Below, piece after piece: positions 1 through 10,822 of a stretch of DNA of 64,000 nt. How positions within the stretch are numbered: position 1 is the first letter of the stretch; each line of letters begins with the position of its first letter. This stretch comes from Ephemerocybe angulata (taxonomy: Eukaryota; Basidiomycota; Agaricomycetes; Agaricales; Psathyrellaceae). The stretch is from assembly GCA_013368325.1 (NCBI GenBank), contig JAACJK010000236.1:1-64000 (forward strand), in the 5' to 3' direction. The translations under genes and the position numbers were made by a program. The notes beneath the pieces are model-generated. The model searched no databases. It was not told the origin of the DNA and was given only the letters and a program-made list of their open reading frames with translations.

Positions 1-888
1 TACTCGAGTGGGGGGGTGAGCTTGATGGTTGTTGCTAAAGTCGAAACCGGTAAGGATTCACAGTTCCGCGTCTGACTTGCGCGTTTCGTCTCACGTTTAC
101 TCCACCATCAAGACTGTTCATGCTCTCCAGGCTCGCTCAATACATTTAAAGTAAAAGTATGTACGTAGAATAATAAATGAATAGCACACAGTACATGCTA
201 TGAAAAATCTAGACATATATAAACATATATCATACTAAACCAAGTGACAAAGGAAGGGCGTCAAGTCGCACCTTGCCAGCTCGGATTTAGCAACAGTAGA
301 ATGAGGTACGCACCCTTTCACTGTCAGACACTGCTCGTTAAACTTCTTGCAGATCAATCTTACTGAACTGTAGAATACTGGCGGAAAATGAGTGCTCGTA
401 CGTCGCATATGAACGCACATTGTACTTCGCGCAAGGGGCGCGCACTGGCTGCCTGATGTCCTGCTGTCACAAAAGGAAGGTGTGAGCCTAGCTTTAGACT
501 ACCCTGCGAGTCTCACTGAATTTATAGTGGCGTGGAAGGTGTCAAGAGATGAAAGTACTTTGTACGTCGCTTCACGCACGTACTCACTGCCTAATGTACT
601 CGCTATCGCTAGAGGATGGCGCGAGGCTTACTGGAGAATTATCTGAGTATAGTTTTTGCTGGTCTAAATCACTGAGATACATAATATCTTCGAAATCCTA
701 CAAAGGGCTGTGTGTGATAGGGCGGGAACGTCAAGAGGCGCTCACAAATATCGCAGAGGCGCGCAACAAAGCTCCGTAACGGCATATGCCATGACGGATC
801 ACATCAACCTCCGGCGGAATCTGATCTATCATGCATTCTCCCCCGTGACCTTGCACACTCTTTCATCGACACCACCATCGACAATACC
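1..888. other. Gene-poor left edge, no supportable gene
   Basis: Only short open frames with no domain-like composition occur here on either strand. The stretch 130-240 is AT-rich. I see no RNA gene, no inverted repeat and no convincing exon series. It may be intergenic or eroded repeat DNA. Confidence 0.4.
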
Positions 889-1640
889 ATGAGCAACCCC
901 ACATCAGCAGATGCATCCCAGGTTTGCCATCTCGAGAGCTTCCTCTCCTCCCTGTGTAAGTCTTCCAAGTATCACAGCAGCTACTCCTAATAATGCGAAT
1001 AGTGCTGTAGGTCAGCGCAAAAACGTAAAGCTCAGGGGGACCACGTAGGCCGCAGGCCCAAGAAGATGTCGGAGCAGTATAAGGAGTAAGTCACTGCACT
1101 GCGAGAAGGACTGTAGCCTGATTTTTCCCGCATCCTGTGTAGATCTGTGGCTCGGGGGAAGGAGCTAAGGGATGCAGGCTTAGAGGAAGACCTCGTTATC
1201 ATCAAGAGTCCGTCAGGGAGACACACGCTTGGCCGTCGTTACGTGCCCATCGGGTACAGTTCCAGCTTATCCCTCGTTGGGTGATAGATCTTCGCCCAGG
1301 AAGAGCAACACGTCTGCAGTAGCCAAGTGCGTATTCCCTTTTCTTTCTCGATATATGTGCCTGCCTGATACGTTTCATGTTAGAGCCAGTCAAGCTGGAA
1401 GGTCTGGGAAGGGTCGCAGTACTTTATCTGCTGATGACGAGTACGTGTATCTACTGTTCGTTATTTACCACCACCTCATCACACTCCCACACAGTCCTTT
1501 TGGTGTGGCGGCTTTTGGAATAGATGGAAGGTCTGGGACTTCATCTGCTGTTGACGAGTACGTGTATCTACTGTTCGTTATTTACCACCACCTCATCACA
1601 CTCCCCACACAGTCCTTTTGGTCTGGCGGCTTTTGAATAG
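889..1640 (+). CDS. Small spliced hypothetical protein with a duplicated exon
   Basis: Seven exons can be chained with consistent phase: 889..955, 1016..1085, 1143..1253, 1288..1326, 1384..1440, 1495..1557 and 1613..1640, giving about 144 residues. The N-terminal half is basic (QKRKAQ, RRPKKMSEQYKE) and the C-terminal half is Gly/Ser-rich and ends in two copies of a DPFG(V/L)AAF motif. The last introns (1441..1494 and 1558..1612) and their flanking exons are near-identical copies about 117 bp apart, so the C-terminus arose by tandem exon duplication. The fourth junction needs a 34-nt intron (1254..1287), shorter than usual, which weakens the model. I recognise no family. It could be the remaining 5' part of a longer gene, since eroded coding sequence follows. 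Confidence 0.38.
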
Positions 1641-1643
1641 ATC
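1395..1643 (+). repeat. Tandem duplication of an exon-intron unit (~117 bp)
   Basis: Two copies of a unit containing GAGTACGTGTATCTACTG, the rest of a short intron and the start of the next exon lie at about 1438-1525 and 1555-1642. They differ by a few substitutions and one extra C in the second intron copy. Each copy carries its own GTACGT donor and CACACAG acceptor. Confidence 0.85.
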
Positions 1644-1649
1644 CTGATT

Positions 1650-1960
1650 TAAATGACCCATTCCCAGAGGCATAGATTCGTCAGAGGATGAGTATGATAG
1701 CGATGGCAGTAGTGAAACGGGGGTTAGCGTGCTGGGACGGATCTCAAGCCAAGCGAACGAGGAGAGTGTCGGCCTGGAGGCCAAATTAGCGAAGACGAGC
1801 ACGAGGCTGAGGCCACTGAGTTTCAGGAGTAGATTAAGAATAGCATCGAGTTCCCATATACATACCGCGCACTCATGGACATGGTTTCGATGGGGGTTTT
1901 GGGGCCCAAATACCTGGGTTCTGGAACGGTGGCCTTGACCCCGAGAATCGCTCAATGCTC
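1650..1960 (+). pseudogene. Degenerate coding remnant of unknown origin
   Basis: Protein-like composition is visible but the reading frame changes. A Ser/Glu/Asp-rich segment (DSSEDEYDSDGSSE) is readable from about 1677. A second segment about 150 bases further on (EFPYTYRALMDMV) lies in another frame behind an in-frame stop. No splice pair reconciles them. This looks like an eroded gene tail, perhaps once continuous with the small gene just upstream. I do not recognise the family. Confidence 0.3.
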
Positions 1961-2319
1961 AGGGTTGGGCCTGGTTGGGCATATGATTTTTTTCAAGTCT
2001 GTTACCATATGATCTTTTTTATTTTTTAACCCAAGCGCGGAGCAGTTGGCGCCCGTCCATAATGATACACAGGGATCAACTTCGCGAGATCACTGATGAG
2101 AATCTACACGGTCATGTGGTGGTAAAATGAACCGCGACGCGACGGCATCAGGCTGCCCTATCTGAATCATCTATGTCGAAGTGAAAGGCCAAGTTCAACC
2201 CACTTGGATTCGTCTCATGCCACAAGGTACACAGCCAGTATATCTCTCTTCTATTTCCGTGTACAGAGCATTAAAGGCCTACCACAGCGTTTTTACAGTC
2301 GATGAGCAAGATGGGTCGT

Positions 2320-2543
2320 ATCAACCACAGCCATCGGACGCGCATACAATCGTCAAGATGTCTACTTAGCTTAAGATTGCATGCGTGTCGCGAGCATGCA
2401 TGTCTCCTCCGGGCTCCTGGTATCAGCTGGTATCAACGACCGCCATCGGACGCGCATCCAATCGTCAAGATGTCTTGTTCGCCTCATGAATGGACGCGTG
2501 TTGCGCGCACTCGTGTCTCCTCCCTTCCATATGCTCTCATCGG
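2320..2543. repeat. Imperfect tandem duplication, ~112-bp unit
   Basis: The motif CCATCGGACGCGCAT followed by CAATCGTCAAGATGTCT occurs at 2331 and again at 2443. Similarity extends on both sides (GTATCAAC upstream, GTCTCCTCC downstream), indicating two diverged copies of a unit of about 112 bp. The rest of 1961-2670 shows no supportable gene. Confidence 0.7.
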
Positions 2544-2670
2544 CCGGCCGTGCCCCTTGGACCTTTTCACGGATAGTAAACGACCCCAAATGGACGTTCC
2601 TGCCCCCATCCTTTGTCTACACTCCCACTCAGACGTGAAACCGACTCTCTGAAAGCATTGAATACCCAGA

Positions 2671-5503
2671 ATGTCCGCTCAACCAACGTCCGCTCAAGGT
2701 GTGTGCTTTCGAGGTGTATTCAGGGTCCGATACTTACAGCGCGTACAGCTGTCATGGACGCCTTCCTAGAGAGCAATCGGCTCCTCCCCTACTCTGAAAA
2801 AATTGGTGTGTAGGGCACTCGCGACGACGCGCATGTAACTAAATGGTCTTGACAGCGTCCCTTGAAGCAGCGTTCAAGTTCTCCACGGGAGAACTTGAAG
2901 ACTTGGAAAAAAGGAGGGACTTCGCTCGATCGCAGAAGTTGACCTATTCGCACATTTCGAGGAAGGTCAACATCATGAAACAACGGTTGGCTGGTATTGA
3001 AGGCGCCATGGCGCAAGTGAGGTCTGAGGAGAGAGGTTCATCTCTATCTCCTGTGCCAGAGGACTCCGAGTCCGCGGCTCCTTCCTCGCTCAACCAAGCC
3101 GCTGCGCCCCCTCAAGCCGGAGGAGTCAGCTCCACTCCTCCCCCGTCAACACTGACCGCCACCCGGACAACGAGGCGACTGCGACTTCTGAGGTCGTCAG
3201 TTCCGCCTCTCCCCCCTCGCTCAACCAAGCCACTGCGCTCCCTGAAGCCGGAGGCGTCGGCTCTACTCCTCCCCCCGTCAACGAGACCTCTGCGGCTCTC
3301 CCTCCGGTCAGCGAGCCCACTGCACCTCCTGGAGCCGTCAACACTGCAGTTCCGCCGGTCGAAGAGGCCACCGCCACCCCTCCGGTCAACGAGGTCACTG
3401 CGCCCTCTCGAGTGGTGGATCCCGCTTCTCCTCCAGTCAACGAGGTCACTGCTCCCTCTGAGGTCGTCGATCCCGCTTCTCCTCCAGTCAACGAGGTCAC
3501 TGCTCCCTCTGAAGTCGTCGATCCCGCTTCTCCTCCAGTCATCAACGCGGTCGTTCCTCCGGTCCCTGTGCCCGCTAACGTTGTAGAGGCCGTCATCCCG
3601 CCGACCGCTCCGACCGCTGCGCCTGTTGGAGTAGTTGATGCGGCGCTTCCCCCTGTCACCGAGACCTCCGCACCTCTTACTCCAAATGTCGTTCCCACCA
3701 CAACTGGTGTCATCAAGCCTGAGGCACAGGAGGTTGTACTTCCTCCTGCATCTTCCTTTGTTCCCCCAGTCGGTCAAGGTTCGTGTGATACCCGTTCATG
3801 ACTACAATATGAGCTAACGTACATTCAAGCTCCTTTGACTCGTGTGAAGCCAGAGGCACAGGAGGTTGCCGTTCCTCTCCCTGAACGCCCCGTGCCCGTA
3901 CGTCCAGCCCAACAAGGTATGTGTCCATCTCTCTACACACCATTTCTCTGAGTAAGAGCTGACGTTGTCCCAAGATCCTATGCAGCCTGTCAAACCCGAG
4001 GCACAGGAGGCCGCTCTTCCTCCTCCCGCGAGTGGCGCGCCGCCCATCGCTACAGCCCAGCAAGGTACGCCTCCGGATCCGTAAACACTGTTCATTCAAT
4101 TGGAACTCACGATCATACAAAATTCATAGTACATATCAAGCCCAAGGTGGAGGCTGCCGATCGTCTCCCTCCTAAAGGTTCAAACAAGCGAAAGCCGGAT
4201 GCTGACTTGGAGGTCATTGTGATCTCGAGTGACTCCGATACCCCAGGGCCTGTGAAGCCCACCGTAAAACGTACGTGTTCTGAAGTTATGTGCATCTCAG
4301 TTGTACCTTGACGGCTAATACGAACCTTCTTCTCTAGGCGCCAAACGAACGGGGCCCAAGGCCGGTGCAAAAGGCAAGGGAAAATCGAAAATGAAGCCAG
4401 AGGACGAGGGCATGCGGTTGATCGATGACGCCGATTTCCAATTACTTCGCGAGGGATCAGAACCTGAGTCGGTGCCTCAGATCCTTACGAAGGCGGAGCT
4501 CGCGGAGGAGGACAATAAATTTGCACGTGAGTTTGTCCGTCCACGCTTCGTCCAAAAAAGAGTTATTGACAATGTCCTTCCTCACAGTGGCCGGCGAGAA
4601 TTCTATGCACAACTTCATCACTCACAATCTCATGCTATCTGGTCGGATCCGTAGCAAGGCCCGGAAGGTCCAGGAGTACCTGCCGGAGTCTGCCACGACA
4701 TCTCGCATCCTGGCCATGTCTATGTTTCTCTTGGACAACGGCACCGGTCAGACAAAGTGCGCGTATCACAGCGTCCTCGATCACCAGTGCCTCGTCAACG
4801 ACCAGGACAGCAGGGAGCTGAAAGGGACGGTTAGGAAGCCTAAGTTCGACAAGAAGGTCACCGGTGTTCCCTTCAGTCCATCGCAGACAACGACCGCCCT
4901 TCCTTCGTCGGTCGCCAAGGTTCCAGGGCCAGCCAAAAGTCTTGTAATCAAGAGGCTGCCATCGCATAACGACAACCCGCACAAGGTCCCGCCAGTCGTC
5001 AGCGGCATGGGCGAAGCCGAACTGCTCACCTTCTTCCGCAAGATAGGTGAAGCATACTACTTGCACTGTGGGTGCGAGTTGGAGACGTGTCTCCTCGACT
5101 TCTACCTGTGGAAGAGCAGCCCCATGCTTGTCTCCCCCTCGACCGGCGCAATGGAATACTTCGGCGTTTCTCCAGACCCTAGGCACCGGGGTCACTTCAA
5201 CCATATCTTCCGGGCCTTGAGGATTAGGGTCGACGACTTGTACCTGTTTGACAGGAACGGCGTCCGAAGGGATACGTCCAATGCCCCCGAAGCGCTTCTC
5301 AACTGGTACTCTTACCATGGCCTGACTCTCCCTCCCCCGCTCCTCCCACCCCTCAGCCCAAGCAACGACAGAAGCCCCAGTACGTCGAGATTGACGATCT
5401 TCCCACCCCGGGACCTTCGGGTCACAGGAGCTTTGCGGACCTATCCCTTTCGGAAGCCGAGGACGTGGACATGGGCGACGAGGAGATGGACTTGGGCTCG
5501 TAA
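2671..5503 (+). CDS. Repeat-rich hypothetical protein with SUMO-interaction-like motif; two apparent 1-nt frameshifts
   Basis: A multi-exon gene: 2671..2698, 2740..2805, 2856..3778, then small exons to 5503. In order it encodes a short N-terminal region with a Lys/Glu-rich helical stretch, a long Pro/Ala/Val/Ser-rich tract with VNEVTAPSEVVDPASPP repeats (about 3160-3560), three KPEAQE repeats on successive exons, a basic cluster (NKRKPDAD), and EVIVISSDSD (about 4211-4240), a textbook SUMO-interacting motif layout of aliphatic core plus acidic flank. A conserved-looking globular part follows (about 4590-5320), then an acidic tail. Two frame breaks stand out: a run of 5 C at 3140-3144 where the sister repeat at 3271-3276 has 6, and another near 5318. 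Each is repaired by one extra base, so they are sequencing errors or real lesions. Nuclear location is inferred. I do not recognise the globular domain. Confidence 0.6.
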
Positions 5504-5699
5504 TTTATCTACCGATCTTTGTTTTCTTTCTGCGTCTCTCGAATTTTATCTGCCTTTCTTTCACTGTGCGCGACAAACACTAAGAGATCTGAGATTTGAG
5601 ACAAACGTGGCGATACAAAAGAGTAGATTCGACGTATGGTACATGCTATCAACCTCTGAGTTCCTTCGGCCACTTGCCGGGCCCAACCACTGCTTGATA

Positions 5700-6930
5700 T
5701 CAGCTTCGTGTCCACTTGACGGTAAAATATAAGTACACACCGGTTTGTATCCTTTCAGACGAACCACATGACGAAGGGACGTTTAAGTTCCACGTTATCG
5801 AAGGAATGCGAGAACCGTAGCTTCCAGCGTCGGTGAAGTGGACGGAGTACATCAGGAGGTCGGGATACGCCCTGGAGAGTGCGGGGCAGGAGGGGTTCAT
5901 TGGGCAAAGGTGACGTCCAATCGCGCGCGTTGCGTTTTCGAACATGGTAAAACCGTGGCCAACGAGCCTATCAAACACGGGGATGTCGAACGTTGATGAG
6001 CCGTCTTCAGGGATGACGATGGTGAAAAGCCCCTTGCGAGCCTCGGTGAGTTCGGGATAAAGGCAAACCGCGTCGTTGGAGGTGATGAAATTCATGAGGG
6101 CGGTTGTTGGGGCTTCGGTGATTAACGCAATAGGGGGGACACGACATTGTATGAATAGAATCTCTCGGTCGAGCGTCGTATTGACCATGCGGAAGATCTT
6201 GACGATGTTGTCTCCGTATCCGTAGTGGCGGTATCCCAGCACCGTACATTTCTCATACGTGTGGAGGAGCGTGTCGACAAGGCGGTAGCCATTTCCCCGA
6301 TCATCCGATGCATCGTTGTCGTCGTAAACCTGTTGGTGTGGGGCACCCAAGTCCGGGTGGGAGTCGGTGCTCGTCTGTGTATACACCTCCAGGACGCGAG
6401 GCATTGGGACTTCCTCGGCAAAGATTCGAAGAGCCGCCATGCCTCCGATCACAGCCCCGTAGTACTGCATGGACTCGAGAAAGGGAGCGGGATCGAGCCC
6501 AAAGGTCCGGAGGGTGTTGCGCACGCGTGTAGTGACCGGGGTGGCTACCAACTTCTCCATGTGAAGGCACGAGTCGTGTAGGGAGCGACGGTCAGAGAAA
6601 GGGAGCAAGGAGACGATGAAGAGGGAGAGATCGAGAGGAAGGCGAAGTATTGGTGCGTCCTTGTCAGACGCTGACAGAAGGCGGTCATGAATACGACTGA
6701 ATCAGACCTATCGGGAGACTTACTATGTCGCTTGTTACAGAAGCTGCACCACTCCAGCTCCTCCCGGTACGGATAACGCTGAACGAGCCTTCGGATGCGC
6801 ATCGGGGATGGGACAGGTAGGAGTGAAACGTAGGGAGTGAAGTGGGAGGGAGACGGGAAGTGTCGCGCGTACAATGGGTGCAATTCAAGGTTTCCCACGC
6901 CCCATCTGGCAGCCCCTCTCGGCGATGCTC
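5700..6930 (-). CDS. F-box protein, N-terminal exon unresolved
   Basis: The main exon 5700..6659 encodes 319 residues. It opens with an F-box-like segment (LRLPLDLSLFIVSLLPFSD) and continues with a region, YYGAVIGGMAALRIF then VLEVYTQ, that resembles a fold common in expanded agaricomycete F-box families. F-box proteins recruit substrates to SCF ubiquitin ligases through Skp1. An upstream exon ending at 6724 (donor GTAAGT on the minus strand) joins in phase through SVTSDI, but no in-frame ATG was found, so the 5' end is approximate. The gene converges with the gene on the plus strand and leaves about 200 bp between stops. Confidence 0.6.
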
Positions 6931-7024
6931 GACGAGGCACACGACATTTGTCGGCGGGTCTCCGTGACACGGAAGGGGTCAGCACAGAACGGTACACAGA
7001 CCCGTGAGCTGAAAGTCAGATAAT

Positions 7025-9290
7025 AATAAGGATTCCAATGTCTACAGAAACATTGGACAGAACCAGCCATACAAATGCATGACTAGTTGATACAAAAGCA
7101 AGCGCCCGCCTCTTAGAGAAGCATTGCAGCAGTGGTTTGTGTAGTACGATGTCTGTAGGAACAACGGTTGTGTGGTCAGCAGTGGCACACTGTTTCGGGG
7201 CGGCCGTCCCACCTGTGGTATTAATCAATGCCTCCAGAGCAAACGCAGGCCACATTTCATCGGAAAGTTGCTTCCAGAACCTTTCGTCGGATTAACAACT
7301 CTTACAGAAGCATTGCATGGGCGGTTTGAGTGGCACAATGTCTCTAGAAACAACGGTTCACTGGCACACTGTTCTGGGGCGGCCAACCCACCTGCGGTAA
7401 TTATCGATGCCTCCAGAGGAATCGCAAGTCACATTTCGTTGGTGGGTTGCTTCCAGAACGTCTCGTTGGGTAACCGCCCCTTACCGAAGCATCGCAGGAT
7501 TGGTTTGGGCCGTGCACTGTCTGCTGAAGCAACGGCCAGGCGGTGTACACTGCAATCATCGACGCCTCCAGAGGAAACACATGTCGCTTTTCGTCAGCGC
7601 ATTGCTTCCAGAACGTCTCGTTGGATGACCACCTTTTACTGAAGCAATGCAGAGTTGATTTGGGCGGTGCGATGTCTGTAGAAGCAATGGAAGGAGGGTC
7701 ACCACTGGCGCACTGTTTCGGAGCGGCGGACCCACCTGCGACAATACCGATGCCTCCAGAACAAACGCAGGTCACATTTCGTCGGTGGGTTGCTTCCAGA
7801 ACTCCTCGTCGGGTGACCGCCCCTTACCGAAGCATTGCAGGCCTGGTTTGGGCCGTGCGTTGCGGCCGGGCGGTGCTTTCAGAAGCATCGCAAGGGTGGT
7901 TTGGGTTGTACAATGTCTCTAGGAACAACGGTTAATACCGATGCCTCCAGAGGAAATGCACGTCACATTTCGCCCGTCCTTTGATTCCAGAAGCTCTCGT
8001 TGGATGACCACCGCTTACTGAAACAATGCAGAGGTGGTTTGGGCGGTGCGATGTCTGTAGAAGCAATGGAAGGAGGGTTAACACTGGCGCACTGTTTCGG
8101 GGCGGCGGACCCACCTGCGATAATACCGATGCCTCCAAAGGAAATGTAGGTCACATTTCGCCCGTTCTTCGCCTCCAGAAGCACTCGTCGGACGACCACC
8201 GCTTACTGAAGCAATGCAGAGGTGGTTTGGGCGGTGCGATGTCTGTAGAAGCAAGGGACGGGACCTTAATACCGATGCCTCCAGAGGAAATGCAGGTCAC
8301 ATTTCGCCCGTCCTTTGCTTCCAGAAGCACTCGTTGGATGACCATCGCTTACTGAAACAATGCAGAGGTGGTTTGGGCGGTGCGATGTCTGTAGAAGCAA
8401 TGGAAGGAGGATTAACACTGGCGCACTGGTTCGGGGCGGCGGACCCACCTGCGATAATACCGATGCCTCCAGAGGAAATGTAGGTCACATTTCGCCCGTT
8501 CTTCGCCTCCAGAAGCACTCGTCGGACGACCACCGTTTACTGAAGCAATGCAGAGGTGGTTTGGGCGGTGCGATGTCTGTAGAAGCAAGGGACGTGACCT
8601 TAATACCGATGCCTCCAGAGGAAATGCAGGTCACATTTCGCCCGTCCTTTGCTTCTAGAAGCACTCGTTGGATGACCACCGCTTACTGAAGTAATGCAGA
8701 GGTGATTTGGGCGGTGCGATGTCTGTAGAAGGAAAGGACGGGACCTTAATACCGATGCCTCCAGAGGAAATGCACCTCACATTTCGCCCGTCCTTTGATT
8801 CCAGAAGCTCTCGGTGGATGACCACCTCTTACTGAAGCAATGAAGAGGTGATTTTGGTGGTGCGATGTCTGTAGAAGGAATGGATGGACGGTCAACCCTG
8901 GCGCACTGTTTCGGGGCTCCGGACCCACCTGCGATAATACCGATGCCTCCAGAGGAAATGTAGGTCACATTTCGATCGTTCTTTGCTTCCAGAAGCACTC
9001 GTTGGATGACCACCGCTTACTGAAGCATTGCAGGACTGGTTTGGGCCGTGCGTTGTCTGTAGAAGGAATGGATGGACGGTCAACACTGGCGCACTGTTTC
9101 GGGGTGGCGGACCCACCTGCGATAACACCGATGCCTCCACAGGAAATGCAAGTCAGATTTCGCGCGTACCTTGCTTCCAGAAGCACTCGTCGGATGACCA
9201 CCTCCTACTGAAGCAATGCAGAGGTGATTTGGGCGGTGCGATGTCTGCCGATACAATGGTTGCTTTCGGGCAGCGGGACACCTGCAATCA
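7025..9290. repeat. Satellite array, 12 units in two length classes (~188 and ~146 bp)
   Basis: The anchor ATGCCTCCAGA recurs at about 7228, 7407, 7562, 7750, 7941, 8129, 8275, 8463, 8609, 8755, 8943 and 9131. Spacings are 179, 155, 188, 191, 188, 146, 188, 146, 146, 188 and 188. Short units lack a 42-bp module containing AACACTGGCGCACTGTTTCG. Units share TTCCAGAAGC, GGTTTGGGCGGTGCGATG and TCTGTAGAAGCA. The central units are the most alike, including a 334-bp long-plus-short pair that is itself repeated (8026 onward against 8360 onward). Outer units are more diverged. Long open frames across the array are shadows of the repeat; the 334-bp period is not a multiple of three and no gene is proposed. 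Confidence 0.95.
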
Positions 9291-9598
9291 TCCACCAGAG
9301 CCACTCGTGATGCAGGGAACCGACTGGCGAGGTATGCGCGGTGGGAATGGCTGTAGAACCACAGGATGGATAAACACTCGTTACGCAAGAAACACATTCT
9401 GAAATCTGGGAGTAATCTCTACACAGACATTGGTGGGCGGACGCACTGCGCTCGATATCCATATTGGAAAAGAAAGGGGTGGACGTAACGGCCAGGGATA
9501 AGGAACTATAAGATCTAAAAGCCTCCTGCCCTCTTTCTCCTCCTCCTAGGCTCTGGATATCCGAGGTGCACTGAGCGGATTGGGATGTTGAAAGAGCT

Positions 9599-9623
9599 GT
9601 GCCACGCCGTTCAGGCGTGGCAC
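9599..9623. other. Perfect 10-bp stem hairpin
   Basis: GTGCCACGCC (9599-9608), a 5-nt loop GTTCA, then GGCGTGGCAC (9614-9623) form a perfect inverted repeat. It lies between the satellite array and the RasGEF fragment. No poly-T tract follows. Its role is unknown. Confidence 0.85.
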
Positions 9624-9668
9624 ACAGCAGGTTTGATCTAGCGTGGGCATTATTTACAGCTTACATAA

Positions 9669-9690
9669 TCATCCTCGCGGGCGAGGATGA
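9669..9690. other. Perfect 10-bp stem palindrome
   Basis: TCATCCTCGC (9669-9678), GG, then GCGAGGATGA (9681-9690) are exact reverse complements. A further half-copy (TCATCCTC) follows about 5 bases later. This is the second strong palindrome within 100 bp and it lies some 40 bp upstream of the truncated RasGEF homology. Confidence 0.85.
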
Positions 9691-9730
9691 CCATCATCCT
9701 CACGGGGGCGGTGTGTCTGGACCAACATAG

Positions 9731-10313
9731 CTATCAACGGATGCCCCGAACAACTTCTCGAGTATGATTGCGATTACTTCTGGACTTAATACGCCCCCCA
9801 TTAGGCGGTTGAAGAGGACTTGGGAACAAGTCGGCCAGCGATATATGGCACAATTCGGCGCTTGTGAAATGACGATCGACAGCAATAAGAACTTCACGAA
9901 GTACCGTCAACTCATGGCATCAGTCAACCCGCCTTGCGTTCCTTTCATTGGTATACCATATTTTCTCGGCCATCATACTGTCAGAAGTGCTTACATGTCT
10001 TTCAGGTGTATTCCTCTCGACCCTCCAGTTTATCCAGGACGGCAACCCTGATAACCTCCCCGGGGGTTTGATCAATTTCCGAAAGCGCCAGAAGGCATCA
10101 GAAGTCATCAGCGATATCAAGCGCTGGCAGACCCAGTCGTTTAATCTCCAGCCTCTTCCTCTTGTTTTGGGCTTCATCGAGGAGTCCTTGAACCAATTCA
10201 GCGATACCCGTGCCTCGAGCGATCACTTCTGGGCTCTGAGCTTGGAACGAGAGCCAAGAGAGAGGGAGGACGAGAAGATGGCTCGCTTGCTGCAAGAGAG
10301 TGGATTCCTGTAG
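9731..10313 (+). pseudogene. 5'-truncated Ras guanine-nucleotide exchange factor (CDC25 domain fragment)
   Basis: Two exons, 9731..9950 and 10006..10313 joined by a GT-AG intron, encode the C-terminal part of a RasGEF catalytic domain. Recognisable hallmarks in order are NNFSSMIAITSGLN, PIRRLKRTWEQV, NFTKYR, PPCVPFIG, FIQDGNPDNLPGGLINF and FNLQPLPLVLGFIEESL. The family activates Ras by catalysing GDP release. Here the RasGEF N-terminal module, any SH3 domain and the first part of the catalytic domain are missing: an in-frame TAG lies at 9728 and only hairpins and satellite DNA are found upstream. The coding part that remains is free of stops, so the truncation may be recent. Possible causes are a rearrangement linked to the satellite or capture by a mobile element. 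Confidence 0.8.
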
Positions 10314-10822
10314 ACGAATGCTTTCCCTTGCGTTCAATTTATGTTTCTCCCGTTTCACATTTTGCTTTCTATGGTCCATGCTACAATACTTGCAGCTTCT
10401 ACTATGCTCTGCTTTACACTCCTTACCCTTCTTCATCGACTTCTTTTCCCACTACTTTCTTGGTTTTGGACATGCATGCATTTTTTATTGCATCACTTTG
10501 TTTTCTTCAGCTTTCGAGTTTCTGCCGCAGTCTTTACCCATAAGTGCCGTGCTCTTATGCTTACTTTGCGCTTTACTGTACTTCTAGCAACGGAGAAATT
10601 TTGTATTTATAGCTAGCTCTATCCTACTTCTCGTCGCATTTCTGGGCCATCGACATCGTAAATGGAATACAATTCATCCTCCTCTCCTCCCTAACTTCCA
10701 CGAGAGTGTGCTGCTGATTGTCCCTGCTTGGAGTGGAAGCTGAAGCCAACGCGAAGCGGCCCCTGTCAATCAAACTTGGACGCGCCGTGATTTAGCACCA
10801 ATCCACCACAAGCGCCAGAGAT
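10314..10822. other. Intergenic, T-rich
   Basis: Pyrimidine-rich sequence between the RasGEF fragment and DAD1. I see no gene. It presumably holds the 3' flank of the former and the promoter of the latter. Confidence 0.5.

Noticed and set aside
7400..9210. Overlapping open frames of 60-130 codons on both strands with similar translated sequences
   Set aside because: They come from the satellite repeat; the period is not a multiple of three and no start or splice signals are consistent.
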